Part shown: piece after piece, positions 1-11,757 of the stretch
How the letters are laid out: each line of letters opens with the position of its first letter
Numbering within the stretch: position 1 is the first letter of the stretch
Assembly: GCA_949361645.1 (NCBI GenBank)
Contig: OX442424.1
Span: 512,001 to 576,000 of the forward strand
DNA length: 64,000 nt
Source: Spongilla lacustris
Lineage: Eukaryota > Porifera > Demospongiae > Spongillida > Spongillidae
Direction of reading: 5' to 3'
Position numbers and translations under genes: made by a program
The notes under the pieces: model-generated
Databases searched by the model: none
Told to the model about the DNA's origin: nothing
Seen by the model: the letters and a program-made list of their open reading frames with translations, nothing else

Positions 1-82
1 TTCAAACAGAGGAGGTGGCAGTGAGAATGAGAAGTCAAACAGTGCTGTTCATGATAGTGACACCAAATACACACAATGGTTG

Positions 83-3000
83 CTAGGCAGCACCATGTTT
101 AAACTTCTTTCCATGTTTGATTTTCTTCAATCTGTATGTACCACTTTGGTGCTTGCGTTGAATCTGTGCATACTTCTTTTTCTGGTACCTGGGGAGAGTG
201 GGAGTGGGTGGAGCAAGTGTGACCCCAGTCCAAAGCAGAAGAAAAAGTAACTTATATTAATAACTACAGTGATATTAATAACTACAGTGATATAAGACAG
301 CTGTTATGTCTTCAACTGCTCAGCGCTATGAACTATTTTTCCATTCCATGGATTCCATTGTGCAACGTCACCATAACAGAAAATTACTCTCAAGTGTTCA
401 GTCCATTAAACTTATGTTGTACATGTACTGCATTGTGGGCCAGCTGCTGGGCTATGGACTATTTTTCTATTCCTGGATTCCATTGCACAATGTTACCATA
501 ACAGAAAATTACTCTCAAGTGTTCAGCCCATTAAACTTATGTTGTACTGCATTGTGGGCCAGCTGTGTAGACACAAAGTTCTGTGTATGCTGTTCCCGTT
601 GTAACACACAATCCCCAGTTTACTCTTCAAATGTTGTAGTAGCTGGTCAGAGATCTCTGTAAACAGGTGAAAGCCCACAACGTGCAGCTTCCATCTCCAC
701 AGCAACAAAGATGTGCACTTTCCACAAGGATTTATGTTTATATATGTGTCTGTACACGAGTACTGTGTCATTGTGTTGCACAGTTCAAATATGCCCACAG
801 TGGAACTATGAAACACACAAGTTTGGGCACTTATGCAGTCCCCCCTCCCCCTCCCCTACTTCAATGTTAATATAAATACGGTCTACAATGAAAGCTGCCT
901 GCTTAAAAAGGCTAACAGAGTAAGAGGTGGGAAGGGGCCACTGAGAAGGCAAGCCATTGAAGCCAACTTTACAATTGTGTACTTTGTGCAGTTCAAGAAC
1001 AATAAGTTGGGAAAGCTGTGAACAATGGTGGGTACTTTTCATTAAGAGAGGGAGGGATAATGGCCCCCCCCTCTCTCATGTTGGCGAGGATGGATATTTA
1101 GTAAAAAAGAAAGAGGGGGAGGAGGGGGTACCCTCCTTGTTTAAAGAGCCCCCCACACACTGGCACTTATCCCAACGTATTGTGTAATCTTACTACATGA
1201 AAAACAAGAATAATTGAAGTGGGGGGAGGAAGGGGGAGGGGGGAGGGGGAGGGAGCAGTGTTCAAAATAAGGACTAAACTTTGATCGGCCATTTGGCAGA
1301 CCAATAATACATTTGGGTGATTTATATGTATGTACTTGTGTAGAACATGTACAAGTACATGTAAGTACGTTTAAATCAGATCTAGATATAGATAAATGGT
1401 CTGTACAGTGCTGGCTCAAGATGGAGTCAATCCGCAGATATAGCCCCACTTAAATCTGTTCCACAACATTACTCTGTAAAACAGCTAAGAATAATAGACC
1501 CTTCTCATGTAAGATCAGGAATGTGATAGCAAGGTTCAAGCTTTGAACTTAAAATATCATTGTGGATGTCCCAGGATGTCCCAGGATGTCCCAGGATGTC
1601 CCAGGATGTCCCAGGATGTTACTTTGTTGTGATTGATTGATGGATGATGTAATTGAGGCAATTGAGGAAATTGAGGTGGCACAATACTAATGTGCAGTTG
1701 TTTACAGAGCAGTGGAACAGTAGGGGCTGTCCCTGGATGCCATTGTGGTCTACACCTTTACCACAAATATTAAACGTTGTCACATAACTACATGTAATTA
1801 ATACTCTAAAACAAACAGCTACTAAATTTCATAAGTGCACTTCTTACATGTATGCATGTGAATGGTCACACAATGGTCAGAACAAATGACCAGCAATAGT
1901 ACAAGTTGGACGATCATACACGCAATTTGATCAAAAATTGACTGATGTCCGCCCATTATTTTGAGTATTGAGGGGGGGGGGAGGAGGGAGGAGGGAAAGT
2001 GGGGGGAAGTGGGGGTAGTAGGGGGGAGTGGGGGGGGGGGAGGGAAACTGCATAAGTGGCCCAAGTTAATATGTGGTTTCACAGCTTCCAAGGCAACAGT
2101 AACACAAAGACCTATGTGCTACTGATGACTGGATGAGTAATATGAAGGTGATGGTCAAATGAGGGTGATAGTCAAATGAGGGTGATGGTCACAAGAAGGT
2201 GATAGTCACAAGAAGGTGATAGTCACATGAAGGTGATAGTCACATGAGAGTCAAATACTCAAGGGAAATAGTCCTGGTGCCCAGGCCAAATGCAGTCTCA
2301 CAATTAGTCTTTGCCCATACCCATCCTACCAGTACCATGTATCCTGCAAGATGGGTATAGGTATAGGGGGCTGGGGGTATAGGGGCTGGGAGTATAGGGG
2401 CTGGGGGTATAGAGGGCTGGGGGTATAGGGGCTGGGGGTATAAGGGCTGGGGGTATAGGGGCTGGGGGTATAGGGGCTGGGGGTATAGGGGCTGGGGGTA
2501 TAGGAGCTGGGGGTATAGGGGCTGTCAGCTAGGGGCTGGGTATGAAAACTAGTGTCATGTTATGACTACTGTGCCGCTGCATATGCTGGCAGAATACTTC
2601 TGAGGAAGAAAACATTCACAGGTTTTTTTTTACATGGTTCCATAATATCATCAACAATATATATATTTTGAGGTGGACGTGGAAACATGGCTGCATACGT
2701 CACTGGGAACTACATGTACCTGTAAATACCTTGTGCTAATGAAATATATAGGAATTTGAATGCCCAAGCACTACAAATGAGGAGTCTCTGACACCATTAG
2801 GACGACTGATCACATCAAAACAGGACACTCATGGCAGATTTGGAAAACTGCCTAATAGCAAGCCAACCCCCTCCTCCCCACTACTAGTGCCAACCCCCTC
2901 CTCCCCACTACTAGTGCCAACCTCCTCCTCCCCACTACTACTAACCCCTCCTCCCCACTACTAGGGCCAACCTTCTGAGCTCTTCATCAGCAAACAGTTC

Positions 3001-5547
3001 CTCAACTAAAGACCTTTTCTGCTGTCTGCGTGGGATGCGTGCGGAGTAGAACTCAGCAGGGCCAGCCACCACACGTCCAACCTATGAACAGTACACAACA
3101 GATATACAATAGTACACAACAGTATACAATAGTACACAACAGTATACAATAGTACACAACAGTATACAATAGTACACAACAGTATACAATAGTACACAAC
3201 AGTATACAATAGTAGTATATGTACACTCCTCACCCCACATATGCACACATATGCACACCCACCCACCCTACTCCTCCCCTCACACCCACACACACACCTG
3301 GAAGTACTTGGGCAGTTGTTTGGAATCATTTGCTCTATAGTGTTGTTTTGGGTCGAAGGCATTCCTAAGCTGGAGAGCCTTGAGGTCACTCTTCAACTCT
3401 GAGGTCAGCTCTGGGGCGGCCATGTCGAACCACTGCTTTCCTGTTGATTTGCCTTTCTCAGCCTGCACAGGCGTACATGTAAAAGGTGATAACAGTTGGA
3501 CCCACCCCCTCTGGGGAGGAGACACCTCCCCTTCTCCTCCATCACCTTCTTCATCCTCTCCAAAGCGTGCCTCGAGGGGAACACCTCCGGTACCTTCTGC
3601 TTCACCTCAAAGTCAGCTGTGATGACACTGTTCTTCATCACTGCCTCCTCCCCAGACCCATGTACAGAGCCTGCCTGTGTCACACCAAACTCAAAATACA
3701 CACTGTCTTTAATTCTGATGCCGGGATCCAAAGTGGAGGACAGCTGGTGTAACCCTCTGAAAGGTGTGCACACATGTTAAGGAGACATGTCATGCATAAA
3801 GCTGGTTTCTGAAAATCTGCCTAATGGTCGACAGACAGAATTCCTGTGGCCAATCTGATCTGCAAATTGGTATTTCAAGCACTAGGCATGTAAAACATAT
3901 GTAAACAAGTTTTACAGACATATGATTGCCTTAAGGCCCCCCCCCAGCCTACACAGGTCGACTAGTCGCAAGCAACTCAACTGAATATGGGTAAAAGTTC
4001 AGCAAACCATTAGTAAACTATCATTTGAGCTGCATGCGACAAGTTGACCCATGTGAGCTGGCCTTTAGTGAACATTTACGAGGTCACTGGTGACAAGTGA
4101 TACAAATCCATCCTCTCCTCCACTCCCCATCTCTCCATCCCTCCACTCCCCATCTCTCCATCCCTTCACTTTCCACCTTCCCTCCATCTGTGCCCACATA
4201 AGCAGTGCTAAACAAACTTGTGGTTGCATTACAATCCTGTGGTACATGTAACTTGATGGACAACAAGGCATGTTGTATACAACAATGAGCTCCCAATTCT
4301 CTAATTACAGAAAGAATTTTTCAATGGAACCATTTGCATGATAAACAACATGTCCAGCGTAAAAACCTCAGCTGTTGCCTAGTGACATTGCGTCGCGTTC
4401 GCAGACCTTTGTGTAATAAAAATGCTCTTGAGTCATTCCTTCCCGCTCAGACAGTGCTCCTCCAGTAAGCTTGACAGAGTCTGGCTAAGAGCCTGACATA
4501 CCAGGAGCCATCCATATAAAAAGACTCCTGATTATGTCAGGCTGTCAACTTACTGTTTGGCTGCATAGATTGGTCTGAGGATCACTGTCCGGAATGACAC
4601 AGAGCATTGCCATTCTATTATGCAAAGGTTCCGCGAATTTGACACAAAGTATCTAGGCAACTGCTGTGGTTTTTATGCCGGACATAACATTTACCTTTCA
4701 TGCAAAGGGTCCATTACATCATCCTGAACCTGGCAAAGACATGCCTTATTTGGGCAATGGCTTGTAATGAAAGTGATAATGGCAAACTACATTCATGTTT
4801 TTATGCAATGGATAAGAAACAGAAGGACACCATGCTAACATTATCAGGACACAATGCTAACATTATCAGGACACCATGCTAACAACATCCTAACATTATC
4901 AGGACGTGATGTTAATATTACCATGCTACTATTGCTTAAGTATACATTGTAACATGTGCTGCATTAGCACAATGTTCTATATCCACGGGGTAGTACTTAC
5001 AATGGTAAGTGGTTATATAAAGGGGTAGTGTAGTACTTACAATGGTAAGTGGTTATATAAAGGGGTAGTACTTACAATGGTAAGTGGTTATATAAAAACA
5101 CGTGGAAGGTGGCTCACGTGCATATGACTGTCTGTTGTTAAAATTAATGGATACCCTCTTATAACTGTGGTAGGACGAATAGGCTACACACCTTCTAAGT
5201 TTCGACATTCCAGAGCTCTTGTTTGATTCAAGCGTTAAAACATCAGGCTCTCGTTGCAGGTTGGATACATCTAAACCAATGCCAACCTCACGTGCGACCA
5301 CATTATTGCGAATACGTTCTTTCATTTTCAAAGCAGTCTGAAGAGCCAGTTCTGCTACACAAGGTTCTTTTGAACCAGCTTGAACGGTCAGTTCTGCTGC
5401 ACAAGGTTCCTTTGAACCAACTTGAACTGCCTGACAAGGTTCCTTTGTACCAGCTTGGACGGTCAGTTCTGTTCCAGACGGTACCTTTGTATCAGTCGCA
5501 GCATTGTCCGCAGCTTTGGCAAGCCTTGCACTTCTTAGCCTAGCCAT
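83..5547 (-). CDS. DNTTIP2: DNTTIP2/Fcf2-like nucleolar pre-rRNA processing factor
   Basis: Five exons (5547-5192, 3756-3546, 3462-3298, 3081-2972, 188-83) give 315 aa, and every junction phase agrees. The C-terminal half matches the Fcf2 domain of TdT-interacting factor 2: STLDPGIRIKDS, NSVITADFE, WFDMAAPELT, DPKQHYR, PKYFQVGRVV, FYSARIPRRQQKRSLVEEL and a very basic tail ending KHGKKFKHGAA. Fcf2/DNTTIP2 acts in the nucleolus in the small-subunit processome for early 18S pre-rRNA cleavage (family knowledge). The start at 5547 (MARLRSAR) resembles the vertebrate MVVTRSAR start; an in-frame ATG at 5574 is an alternative. The N-terminal region is much shorter than in humans (about 756 aa) and carries three near-repeats around KEPC. 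Intron 4 is about 2.8 kb and repeat-rich. The donor at 2971 (GTTGGC) lies in a tandem repeat. Divergent from the four-DED gene. Confidence 0.9.
325..565. repeat. Two-copy direct tandem duplication, about 122 bp per copy
   Basis: Copy 1 starts at 325 and copy 2 at 451. Both begin GCTATGRACTATTTTTC and end near TGTGGGCCAGCTG, with scattered substitutions. The duplication lies in DNTTIP2 intron 4. The 118-aa reading frame across it is intronic and not considered a gene. Confidence 0.85.
1566..2540. repeat. Cluster of short tandem repeats in DNTTIP2 intron 4
   Basis: Includes five copies of a 10-bp TGTCCCAGGA unit (1566-1618), a 17-bp GGTGATAGTCAC-type unit (about 2130-2250) and a 15-bp GGGGTATAGGGGCTG unit repeated about 11 times (2354-2530). 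A G-run-rich block lies at 1972-2042. No coding signal is seen. Confidence 0.85.
2858..2972 (-). repeat. Donor-anchored tandem repeat, DNTTIP2 intron 4
   Basis: Read on the gene strand, the intron opens AG|GTTGGCCCTAGTAG, followed by about three more copies of a 24-27 bp unit. Most copies repeat GTTGGCACTAGTAG, and the units are linked by GGGGAGGAGG. The 5' splice site is therefore present several times. Confidence 0.8.
3088..3212. repeat. 20-bp tandem repeat in DNTTIP2 intron 3
   Basis: About six copies of ACAGTATACAATAGTACACA lie directly upstream (gene sense) of the exon 4 acceptor. On the minus strand the unit is TGTGTACTATTGTATACTGT. Confidence 0.9.
4323..4715. mobile_element. Foldback (palindromic) MITE-like element, about 393 bp
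   Basis: The left arm starts AATGGAACCATTTGCATGA and the right arm ends with its imperfect reverse complement. Matching blocks continue inwards (TAAAAACC, CAGTTGCCTAG) to a central hairpin at 4490-4543 whose stem is AGCCTGACATA / TATGTCAGGCT. The whole block is centred near 4517. No ORF is present and no clear target-site duplication was found. It lies in DNTTIP2 intron 1. Confidence 0.75.
4985..5098. repeat. Three-copy repeat with palindromic GTAAGT core
   Basis: A 35-50 bp unit containing ACTTACAATGGTAAGT and a TATATAAA is repeated three times in DNTTIP2 intron 1. The core reads GTAAGT on both strands, so each copy offers 5' splice-site-like hexamers in both directions. Confidence 0.8.
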
Positions 5548-5691
5548 GTGACAAAGAGGCAGAGCCACGCACATGAGATTAACCCTCTAGTGCTCTAATT
5601 GTATTATTAAACGTTAATAGCGGGTTTAAATTATTAATAATAAGGTATAAAAAAGAGACAAGTACACACAGGTGCCAAAGAGCTTACTAAA
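5548..5691. promoter_or_regulatory. Divergent promoter, DNTTIP2 / four-DED gene
   Basis: Only 144 bp separate the two start codons, which point away from each other. A TATA-like TATAAAAAA (5646-5654) sits about 38 bp before the plus-strand ATG at 5692. The minus-strand side is AT-rich with no obvious TATA box. Confidence 0.6.
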
Positions 5692-7413
5692 ATGGAAAGC
5701 AAGGATTTGGAGGAGTTCAAAAGGTCCCTTAGGGATCTGGCTCGTCAGTTGAAACCGTATGAGCTCCCTTTGACGTCTCAGAGGCTTGCGCACTATTTAC
5801 CGCCTAACGCTAACGTACAAAGCTACGAAGAGCTGTTTGATTTGCTACTGCAAAGCAAAGCTATCAGCCCAGAGAACGTATCGCTGCTTTCCACTGTCCT
5901 GAGTGAAGAACCAGCCTTTCTACACTTTCAGGAGACATTTCGAAAATCGCATGCAAGAAAAAGTACATGTAGTATCAGGCATACCCGTATATTCAGAAGC
6001 AGACGGGGTACTAGTACGAACGGAGAGTTCAAAGAGCTCTTACGCAAAATCGGTACCCAGCTCAAAAAAGAGGACCTTAGTACGCTTAAATTTTTGTGCC
6101 AAGACGTTCTATCTCGCTCGCAGCTCGACTCCGTGTCCTCCAGTCTTGACCTTCTCACGTGCCTACGTAAGAAGCACTGCATTACGGCTCGCACGCCCGA
6201 GTTTCTCCGTCGCATTTTGCAAGACGCAGACCGCTTAGACCTCAGCACTCTTGTAGAGAATTACGTGAGCGCGCTCCGTACTGAGTCCAACGAGGCGGGC
6301 AAGACCTCGGAGTTCTTCGACCACTTGTCGGGTCGTCAGTACTTATTCCACAGGTCTCTGAAGCAACTGGCCGACAAGCTTGGCAGCGCCGACCTTCAGA
6401 GCATCAAGGTTGCTTGCAAGTTCTACGTCCCGGAGTCTAAACTAGAGAAAGTGAAGACGGCGTGTGACCTCTTTAGCCTGCTAGAAGAGAAAGGTAAAAT
6501 TTCAACCGAAGACCTCTCGTTTCTGGAGGAACTCCTGGGAGATAAGGTCCACCTAGTGCACCAACTGTATGAGAGAGGATTTGGCTACGCGAGCGGAGGC
6601 GCCAACAGCAAATGCGCTGCCCCCTTCCCGCCACCAAACCCCAATTTGGTGTACACTTTTAATTTGGAGAGCCTCGAGCTAAGCTTCAATCGGCTGCTCA
6701 GGACTATAGGCCCACGGCTGACCGCCTGTGATGTGCAGCAGATGAAGTTTCTTCATATAGACGAAATCGAACTGGAATATGCGGAGCCCGTTATGACGGG
6801 GTTGGATCTCCTGATCCTGATGGAGAAGAGAAATTTAATATCGCCCTCCAGTGTGCAGCTGCTGCAAAGCAGCTTGGAGCGGATTGGAAGAAAGGACTTG
6901 GCTACTGTAGTGACCCTCTACATAGCGTCTAACAAAGAGGACTGCAGGCAGAGAGAGCCAGATATTAATGAAGGCAAGTTTCAGAAAGTTGGTTGCTCAT
7001 GTGTACACACTACGTTTGTGTCTCGTCATAATTACGCGTAAATTCCTCTGCGCACACACCCTCCAGAAGAAAGACACAGTCCAGTGCCAGGTGGTAACCC
7101 TATCACCGTGCAAAAAGAAGACAGAAGTCTTAGAAATGAACGCCAAGTGGTAGCCCCCCCACCAGACCCTGACATAGCCAGAGATGCCCAGGCAGCAAGG
7201 TGTGAACTGCTAGAGAAGCTTCTACGGAAGGAAGAAGATTGCAACCAGCTGCTGAGAGAGAAGCTGTCCCTGCAGCAGCAGGTGCATGAGCTCAGGACAC
7301 TGCTTTCCTTTGGGGCTTGGACACAACCAAAAGGCTTAATGGAAGCTTACCATATAGTAGCTACAGGGGGGACTTCTGCTGCATACACGTGTCACTTGAG
7401 CAAAGTGGAATGA
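5692..7413 (+). CDS. Four-DED coiled-coil protein (death-effector-domain scaffold)
   Basis: Two exons, 5692-6973 and 7067-7413, give 542 aa. Four tandem death-effector domains are visible at about residues 4-85, 112-200, 216-300 and 329-418. Each has the six-helix pattern, and the RxDL-like charged motif is clear in DED2 (RLDL) and DED4 (RKDL). A short coiled coil (about 468-510, ARCELLEKLLRKEEDCNQLL) follows; no caspase domain is present. DEDs assemble filaments with other DED proteins such as caspase-8, FADD and c-FLIP, so an adaptor or inhibitory scaffold role is inferred. The intron appears to be GC-AG (donor AAG|GCAAGT at 6974), because no GT donor fits phase 1. An AATAAA lies at 7474. 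Two DED-caspase genes are 4-10 kb downstream. Confidence 0.85.
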
Positions 7414-7934
7414 TGTGCTTATGTTTTGAAAACATACTGTATGGCATCTTGCTGTGGTGGGAAGTTTATGTAGAATAAAGGGCTAAATGTAGAGAAGTAA
7501 TATCCAACTGCTGCATGTGGACAACTAATCTTGAGTGATTTCATTTTGGTACCACAATTATTGGCACATAGGTCTACATGTACCTATGGTTTCTGCCAGT
7601 ATTGTGTTTGTGGGTAAAGTTACATAACATAATTATTAGTATGGGATTATTACAAACTAGAGGATTAAAAGGTATAGATTCTTGCATATGTACACATGTA
7701 GAGTCTACATCACTTGGCATGTCCATGTGCTACATCCTCCAACCACCCCTTCCTTTTGAACACCTACGCAACACTGCTTGAAGCCATATACTCTTCCATG
7801 CTTGGAACACAAAATTATGGCCACCACACACCCACACACCACACATATGATGGAATAGAGCATGACCAAATATGGAAGGAACACAGGGAATGCTTCCTGC
7901 TCACTCTGCCAGAAGAAGGCATCCCCACAGCTTC
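7414..7934. other. Convergent 3' flank of four-DED gene and PIGC, poly(A) signal at 7474
   Basis: AATAAA at 7474-7479 is 61 bp after the plus-strand stop and fits the four-DED gene. The rest is AT-rich unique sequence. The 85-116 aa frames here overlap the PIGC 3' end on the wrong strand and are not supported. Confidence 0.6.
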
Positions 7935-8698
7935 TCATTGGTGGACAACTGCTTCATCCCATGGGCCGTAGATGTTACTGCATTGATGGAGGTAGACACA
8001 ATAATCCCCCCACAAAGCAGCACACAACACCATTTGGGCATCTGCCTCCACCTCACACTGCATACACATGCACACATCTCACAAACATACACATATCATA
8101 CCATGCATACATCCCACACACACACACAGATAGCACTCACTTCTTGAGGTGTTGCAGCTTCACCAGCCAAGTGGGGGCGAGGATGGTGATGGTGAGAACA
8201 GTGAGGGTGTAGAGTACCAGGGAGAGGAGGAGAGAGGTCCTCCACAGCAGCCATGAGGTGCAGAGAATAGAAGCCGCTGTCATGGCAGGGAGGGCTACGG
8301 GATGTTGAGTCTGCACAATATCGGAGAGACATATACATCGTGATGCCATACAGCACTACAGCACATCGTGATGCCATTGTGTGTGAGCACATTTGCTATG
8401 AAATAGCATAATGATTAGGTGCTTATTCCTTTGGGGTTAACTTGAGTGGAGGTAGTTGTAACGGCTAAGACTGATTTAGAGGAGCCTGGTAAATGTGCAG
8501 CCTGAGGAACTACCACAAGAATTCAAAATAGAGCACAACAACAACGTTTTGTTTGCATTTGAAGGAGTTGGATGGCGTGGCGACCAGCCTAAATGGCAGT
8601 ACCAGAAGCACCATGGAGCATTGAAGCGGGAGTTTGAACATGCATACATTACAAGTTAAGGCCACTCAAATGCATGCCATGTACATGTAGATGTACTA

Positions 8699-8781
<83 letters not shown>

Positions 8782-11757
8782 AACATACACACATGCATAC
8801 ACAGCACCCACATACCCAAATAATAACCTTTCTCATTTGAGGAAGAAGTGCAAATACCCCAACAGCAAAGAACATGATGGAGGACACATGAAATGTTGAG
8901 GGCAGCCGTGAGGCCAGACACACAGCTGCAAAGATGGCGGCATTCAGAGAGATGGAGTTGGACACCCTACAAGTACAGAGCACAGTGAGGGCACATGGAC
9001 ACCAGGGCACATGGGCACCAGGGCACATGGACACCAGGGCACATGGGCACCAGGGCACATGGACACCAGAGCACATGGACACCAGGGCACATGGGCACCA
9101 GGGCACATGGACACCAGAGCACATGGACACCAGGGCACATGGGCACATGGGCACCAGGGCACATGGGCACCAGGGCACATGGGCACCAGAGCACATGGGC
9201 ACCAGGGCACATGGACACCAGAGCACATGGGCACATGGGCACCAGGGCACATGGGCACCAGAGCACATGGGCACCAGAGCACATGGACACCAGAGCACAT
9301 GGGCACATGGGCACCAGGGCACATGGGCACCAGGGCACATGGGCACCAGGGCACATGGGCACCAGAGCACATGGACACCAGAGCACATGGGCACATGGGC
9401 ACATGGGCACCAGAGCACATGGGCACCAGAGCACATGGGCACCAGGGCACATGGGCACCAGAGCACATGGACACCAGAGCACATGGGCATGGGCACCAGA
9501 ACACATGGGCACCAGGGCACAGAGCACATGGGCACCAGGACACATCGCGATGTCCGATACCCCAAGGGGTTCAAACTTGCCATAACTTTCGGCAGGAATA
9601 CTCAAATCACTCCAAATTCAGTTTGTACATAGAGAGGTCCCTTTGCTATTGGATTGTTCTGTTCGTTAATTTTTATGTCATCCGTTACGGAGATACAGTT
9701 AAACAAACTACGTGCACGTTTTCCCGCTTGATTCACGCCAATCATATAACCACTGCCTCCCCATACATTGAGCGGGACATGATTTGCCCAAATCATTGGC
9801 GGGAATCGAGCAGGAAAATGTGCACGTAGTTTGTTTAACTGTATCTCCGTAACGGATGACATAAAAATTAACGAACAGAACAATCCAATAGCAAAGGGAC
9901 CTCTCTATGTACAAACTGAATTTGGAGTGATTTGAGTATTCCTGCCGAAAGTTATGGCAAGTTTGAACCCCTTGGGGTATCGGACATCGCGATACTGGCA
10001 TGGAGCATGTTTAAGACCCCACAATGTACTTTACCATAGAGAAATGGTGTAGTATGAAGTGCCAAAAATAGGACGTTGATAGCTTTAACCGTTCAAAAGT
10101 TATAGTAATTCATACATAATGCCATTTTTTATGCACTAAGTCCCTTGTCTCAGAAACAATTGACCACAATAGTAATGGTTAAGTGTTAGGACTACATGTA
10201 CTGAGAACTTTTTTACCCACATATCATCATTGAAAGGACCTTAAATATTCACTTCGAAAATAGCTCTTTATGTTGGAATCAGTTCCTTCTACAGAGATGG
10301 AATGTTTTTGCTTCACAGGATGAGTACTCTTCTCACGTTAATGCTGATCATATATTGCTTAGTTAGGTACATCAATCAATCTGATCACTCAGTACATCCT
10401 GTACACATACACACCTATGTACATGAATGCGAATACACCCACAATTATACCCCACCCACACATCCCCACCCACACCCACACATACATGTACCCACCCACA
10501 CAAACATACATATCTCCAACATACATATCTCCTTCTGGGCCATAGTTGTGGAAGATAAGGTGAACAAGGAACATTCCCACCTGAAATAGATGCTCAGAAT
10601 GATGGAGGCCCCCACATACATGTGATGGAGGGGAGAGCCCCCCACATACATGTGATGGAGGGGAGGGCCCCCCACATACATGTGATGGAGGGGAGGGCCC
10701 CCCACATACATGTGATGGAGGGGAGGGCCCCCCACATACATGTGATGGAGGGGAGAGCCCCCACATACATGTGATGGAGGGGAGGCCCCCCCACATACAT
10801 GTGATGGAGGGGAGGGCCCCCCACATACATGTGATGGAGGGCCCCCACATACATGTGATGGAGGGGAGAGCCCCCACATACATGTGATGGAGGGGAGAGC
10901 CCCCACATACATGTGATGGAGGGGAGGGCCCCATGTGATGGAGGGGAGGGCCCCATGTGATGGAGGGGAGGGCCCCCCACATACATGTGATGGAGGGCCC
11001 CCACATACATGTGATGGAGGGCCCCCACATACATGTGATGGAGGGCCCCCACATACATGTGATGGAGGGCCCCCACATACAGGGGAGGGCCCCATATATG
11101 TGTGACAGGGGACCCTCCAATCTTACTGTCATGGCCCATATGGTGTCAGTGCTAATGGCTTCGGTAAGGGTCTTGAGGACAGGAGACACTGCACAAAGGA
11201 ACAGCACGAACACAATGGCTGAGACCCCATACTCGGACAAAGTAGCTGCAGAAAAGATTTATAATGGTGATCTGTCTCCTTGGTAACAATAGCATAAAAA
11301 CACATACTCAATGTGCTTACTGAAATGTGTTAAAGGTTTGTGTCTGTTCTGATAGAAGAAAAACAACAAATTGAATGCAATGACCGAAAGGGTGACTATG
11401 ATGGAGCACGTGAGAAGCGAGGTTGGGGGTAACCATGCCTCCTGAACGCACCAAAACACGCTCACGAAAAGACAAACGCTGAGGAATCAAGTTATGTGGG
11501 GGACCACGGTGGGATAGATAAATGACATACCTGCTAAATTCTTGTGTAATGGTACCTGACGCTATAACCAGTTCTTGAAATGTGTACGTGCGCGTGTGCA
11601 CTGGTAAGACAAAGTTAGTGCATTCAGAAGCTCATGAAATGATACAAATATACATACGGTTCCGTTTAAGCCCGTTTAAGAATTGCTTTGCATCAATATA
11701 GTTGTCAGGGTAATCTTGCTTTTCGTACAAGATTTTGCGCCAAGGTCGTTCCATCAT
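7935..11757 (-). CDS. PIGC: PIG-C, GPI-GlcNAc transferase subunit C
   Basis: Eight exons (11757-11658, 11600-11531, 11478-11321, 11245-11127, 10580-10525, 8966-8828, 8310-8141, 7977-7935) give 284 aa against about 297 in humans, with all phases consistent. Diagnostic segments are KILYEKQDYPDNYID near the N terminus, SPVLKTLTEAISTDTIWAM, VGMFLVHLIFHNYG, SISLNAAIFAAVCLASRLP and the terminal NNIYGPWDEA. PIG-C is a multi-pass ER membrane subunit of the GPI-N-acetylglucosaminyltransferase (with PIGA, PIGH, PIGP, PIGQ) that starts GPI-anchor synthesis (family knowledge). Several long hydrophobic stretches fit this. Introns 4 and 5 hold large minisatellites, and intron 5 also holds a foldback element. 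The exon 5 donor GTATGT is duplicated 15 bp downstream. The start codon is 58 bp from that of the divergent caspase gene. Confidence 0.95.
8700..8778. repeat. (CA)n microsatellite in PIGC intron 5/6 region
   Basis: An uninterrupted CA run of about 78 bp lies just downstream (gene sense) of exon 6 (8828). Confidence 0.95.
8986..9543. repeat. 16-bp minisatellite, about 34 copies
   Basis: Degenerate units of ATGGGCACCAGGGCAC (variants with GGACACC, CAGAGC) fill PIGC intron 5. The 200-295 aa frames here on both strands are artefacts of the repeat. Confidence 0.95.
9544..9993. mobile_element. Foldback MITE-like element, 450 bp, arms about 200 bp
   Basis: The element starts ATCGCGATGTCCGATACCCC and ends with the reverse complement. 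Arms 9544-9743 and 9795-9993 are nearly identical inverted copies around a loop of about 50 bp. The outermost 8 bp (ATCGCGAT) are self-palindromic, so the exact ends and target-site duplication are uncertain. It has no transposase frame and lies in PIGC intron 5, directly abutting the minisatellite. Confidence 0.9.
10604..11093. repeat. About 30-bp minisatellite in PIGC intron 4
   Basis: About 17 units of CCCCACATACATGTGATGGA plus a variable GGGGAGGG spacer. The long Pro/Ser/His frames here are not genes. Confidence 0.95.

Noticed and set aside
306..662. 118-aa plus-strand frame
   Set aside because: Spans the two-copy duplication inside DNTTIP2 intron 4; no similarity and no coding context.
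2560..2625. Alternative last exon of DNTTIP2 after acceptor TTCTTCCTCAG near 2606
   Set aside because: It would give an unrelated short tail; the exon at 83-188 gives the conserved basic Fcf2 ending in the correct phase.
8696..9632. Long frames (199-295 aa) on both strands
   Set aside because: They are translations of the 16-bp minisatellite and the (CA)n tract in a PIGC intron; extreme periodicity, open on both strands.
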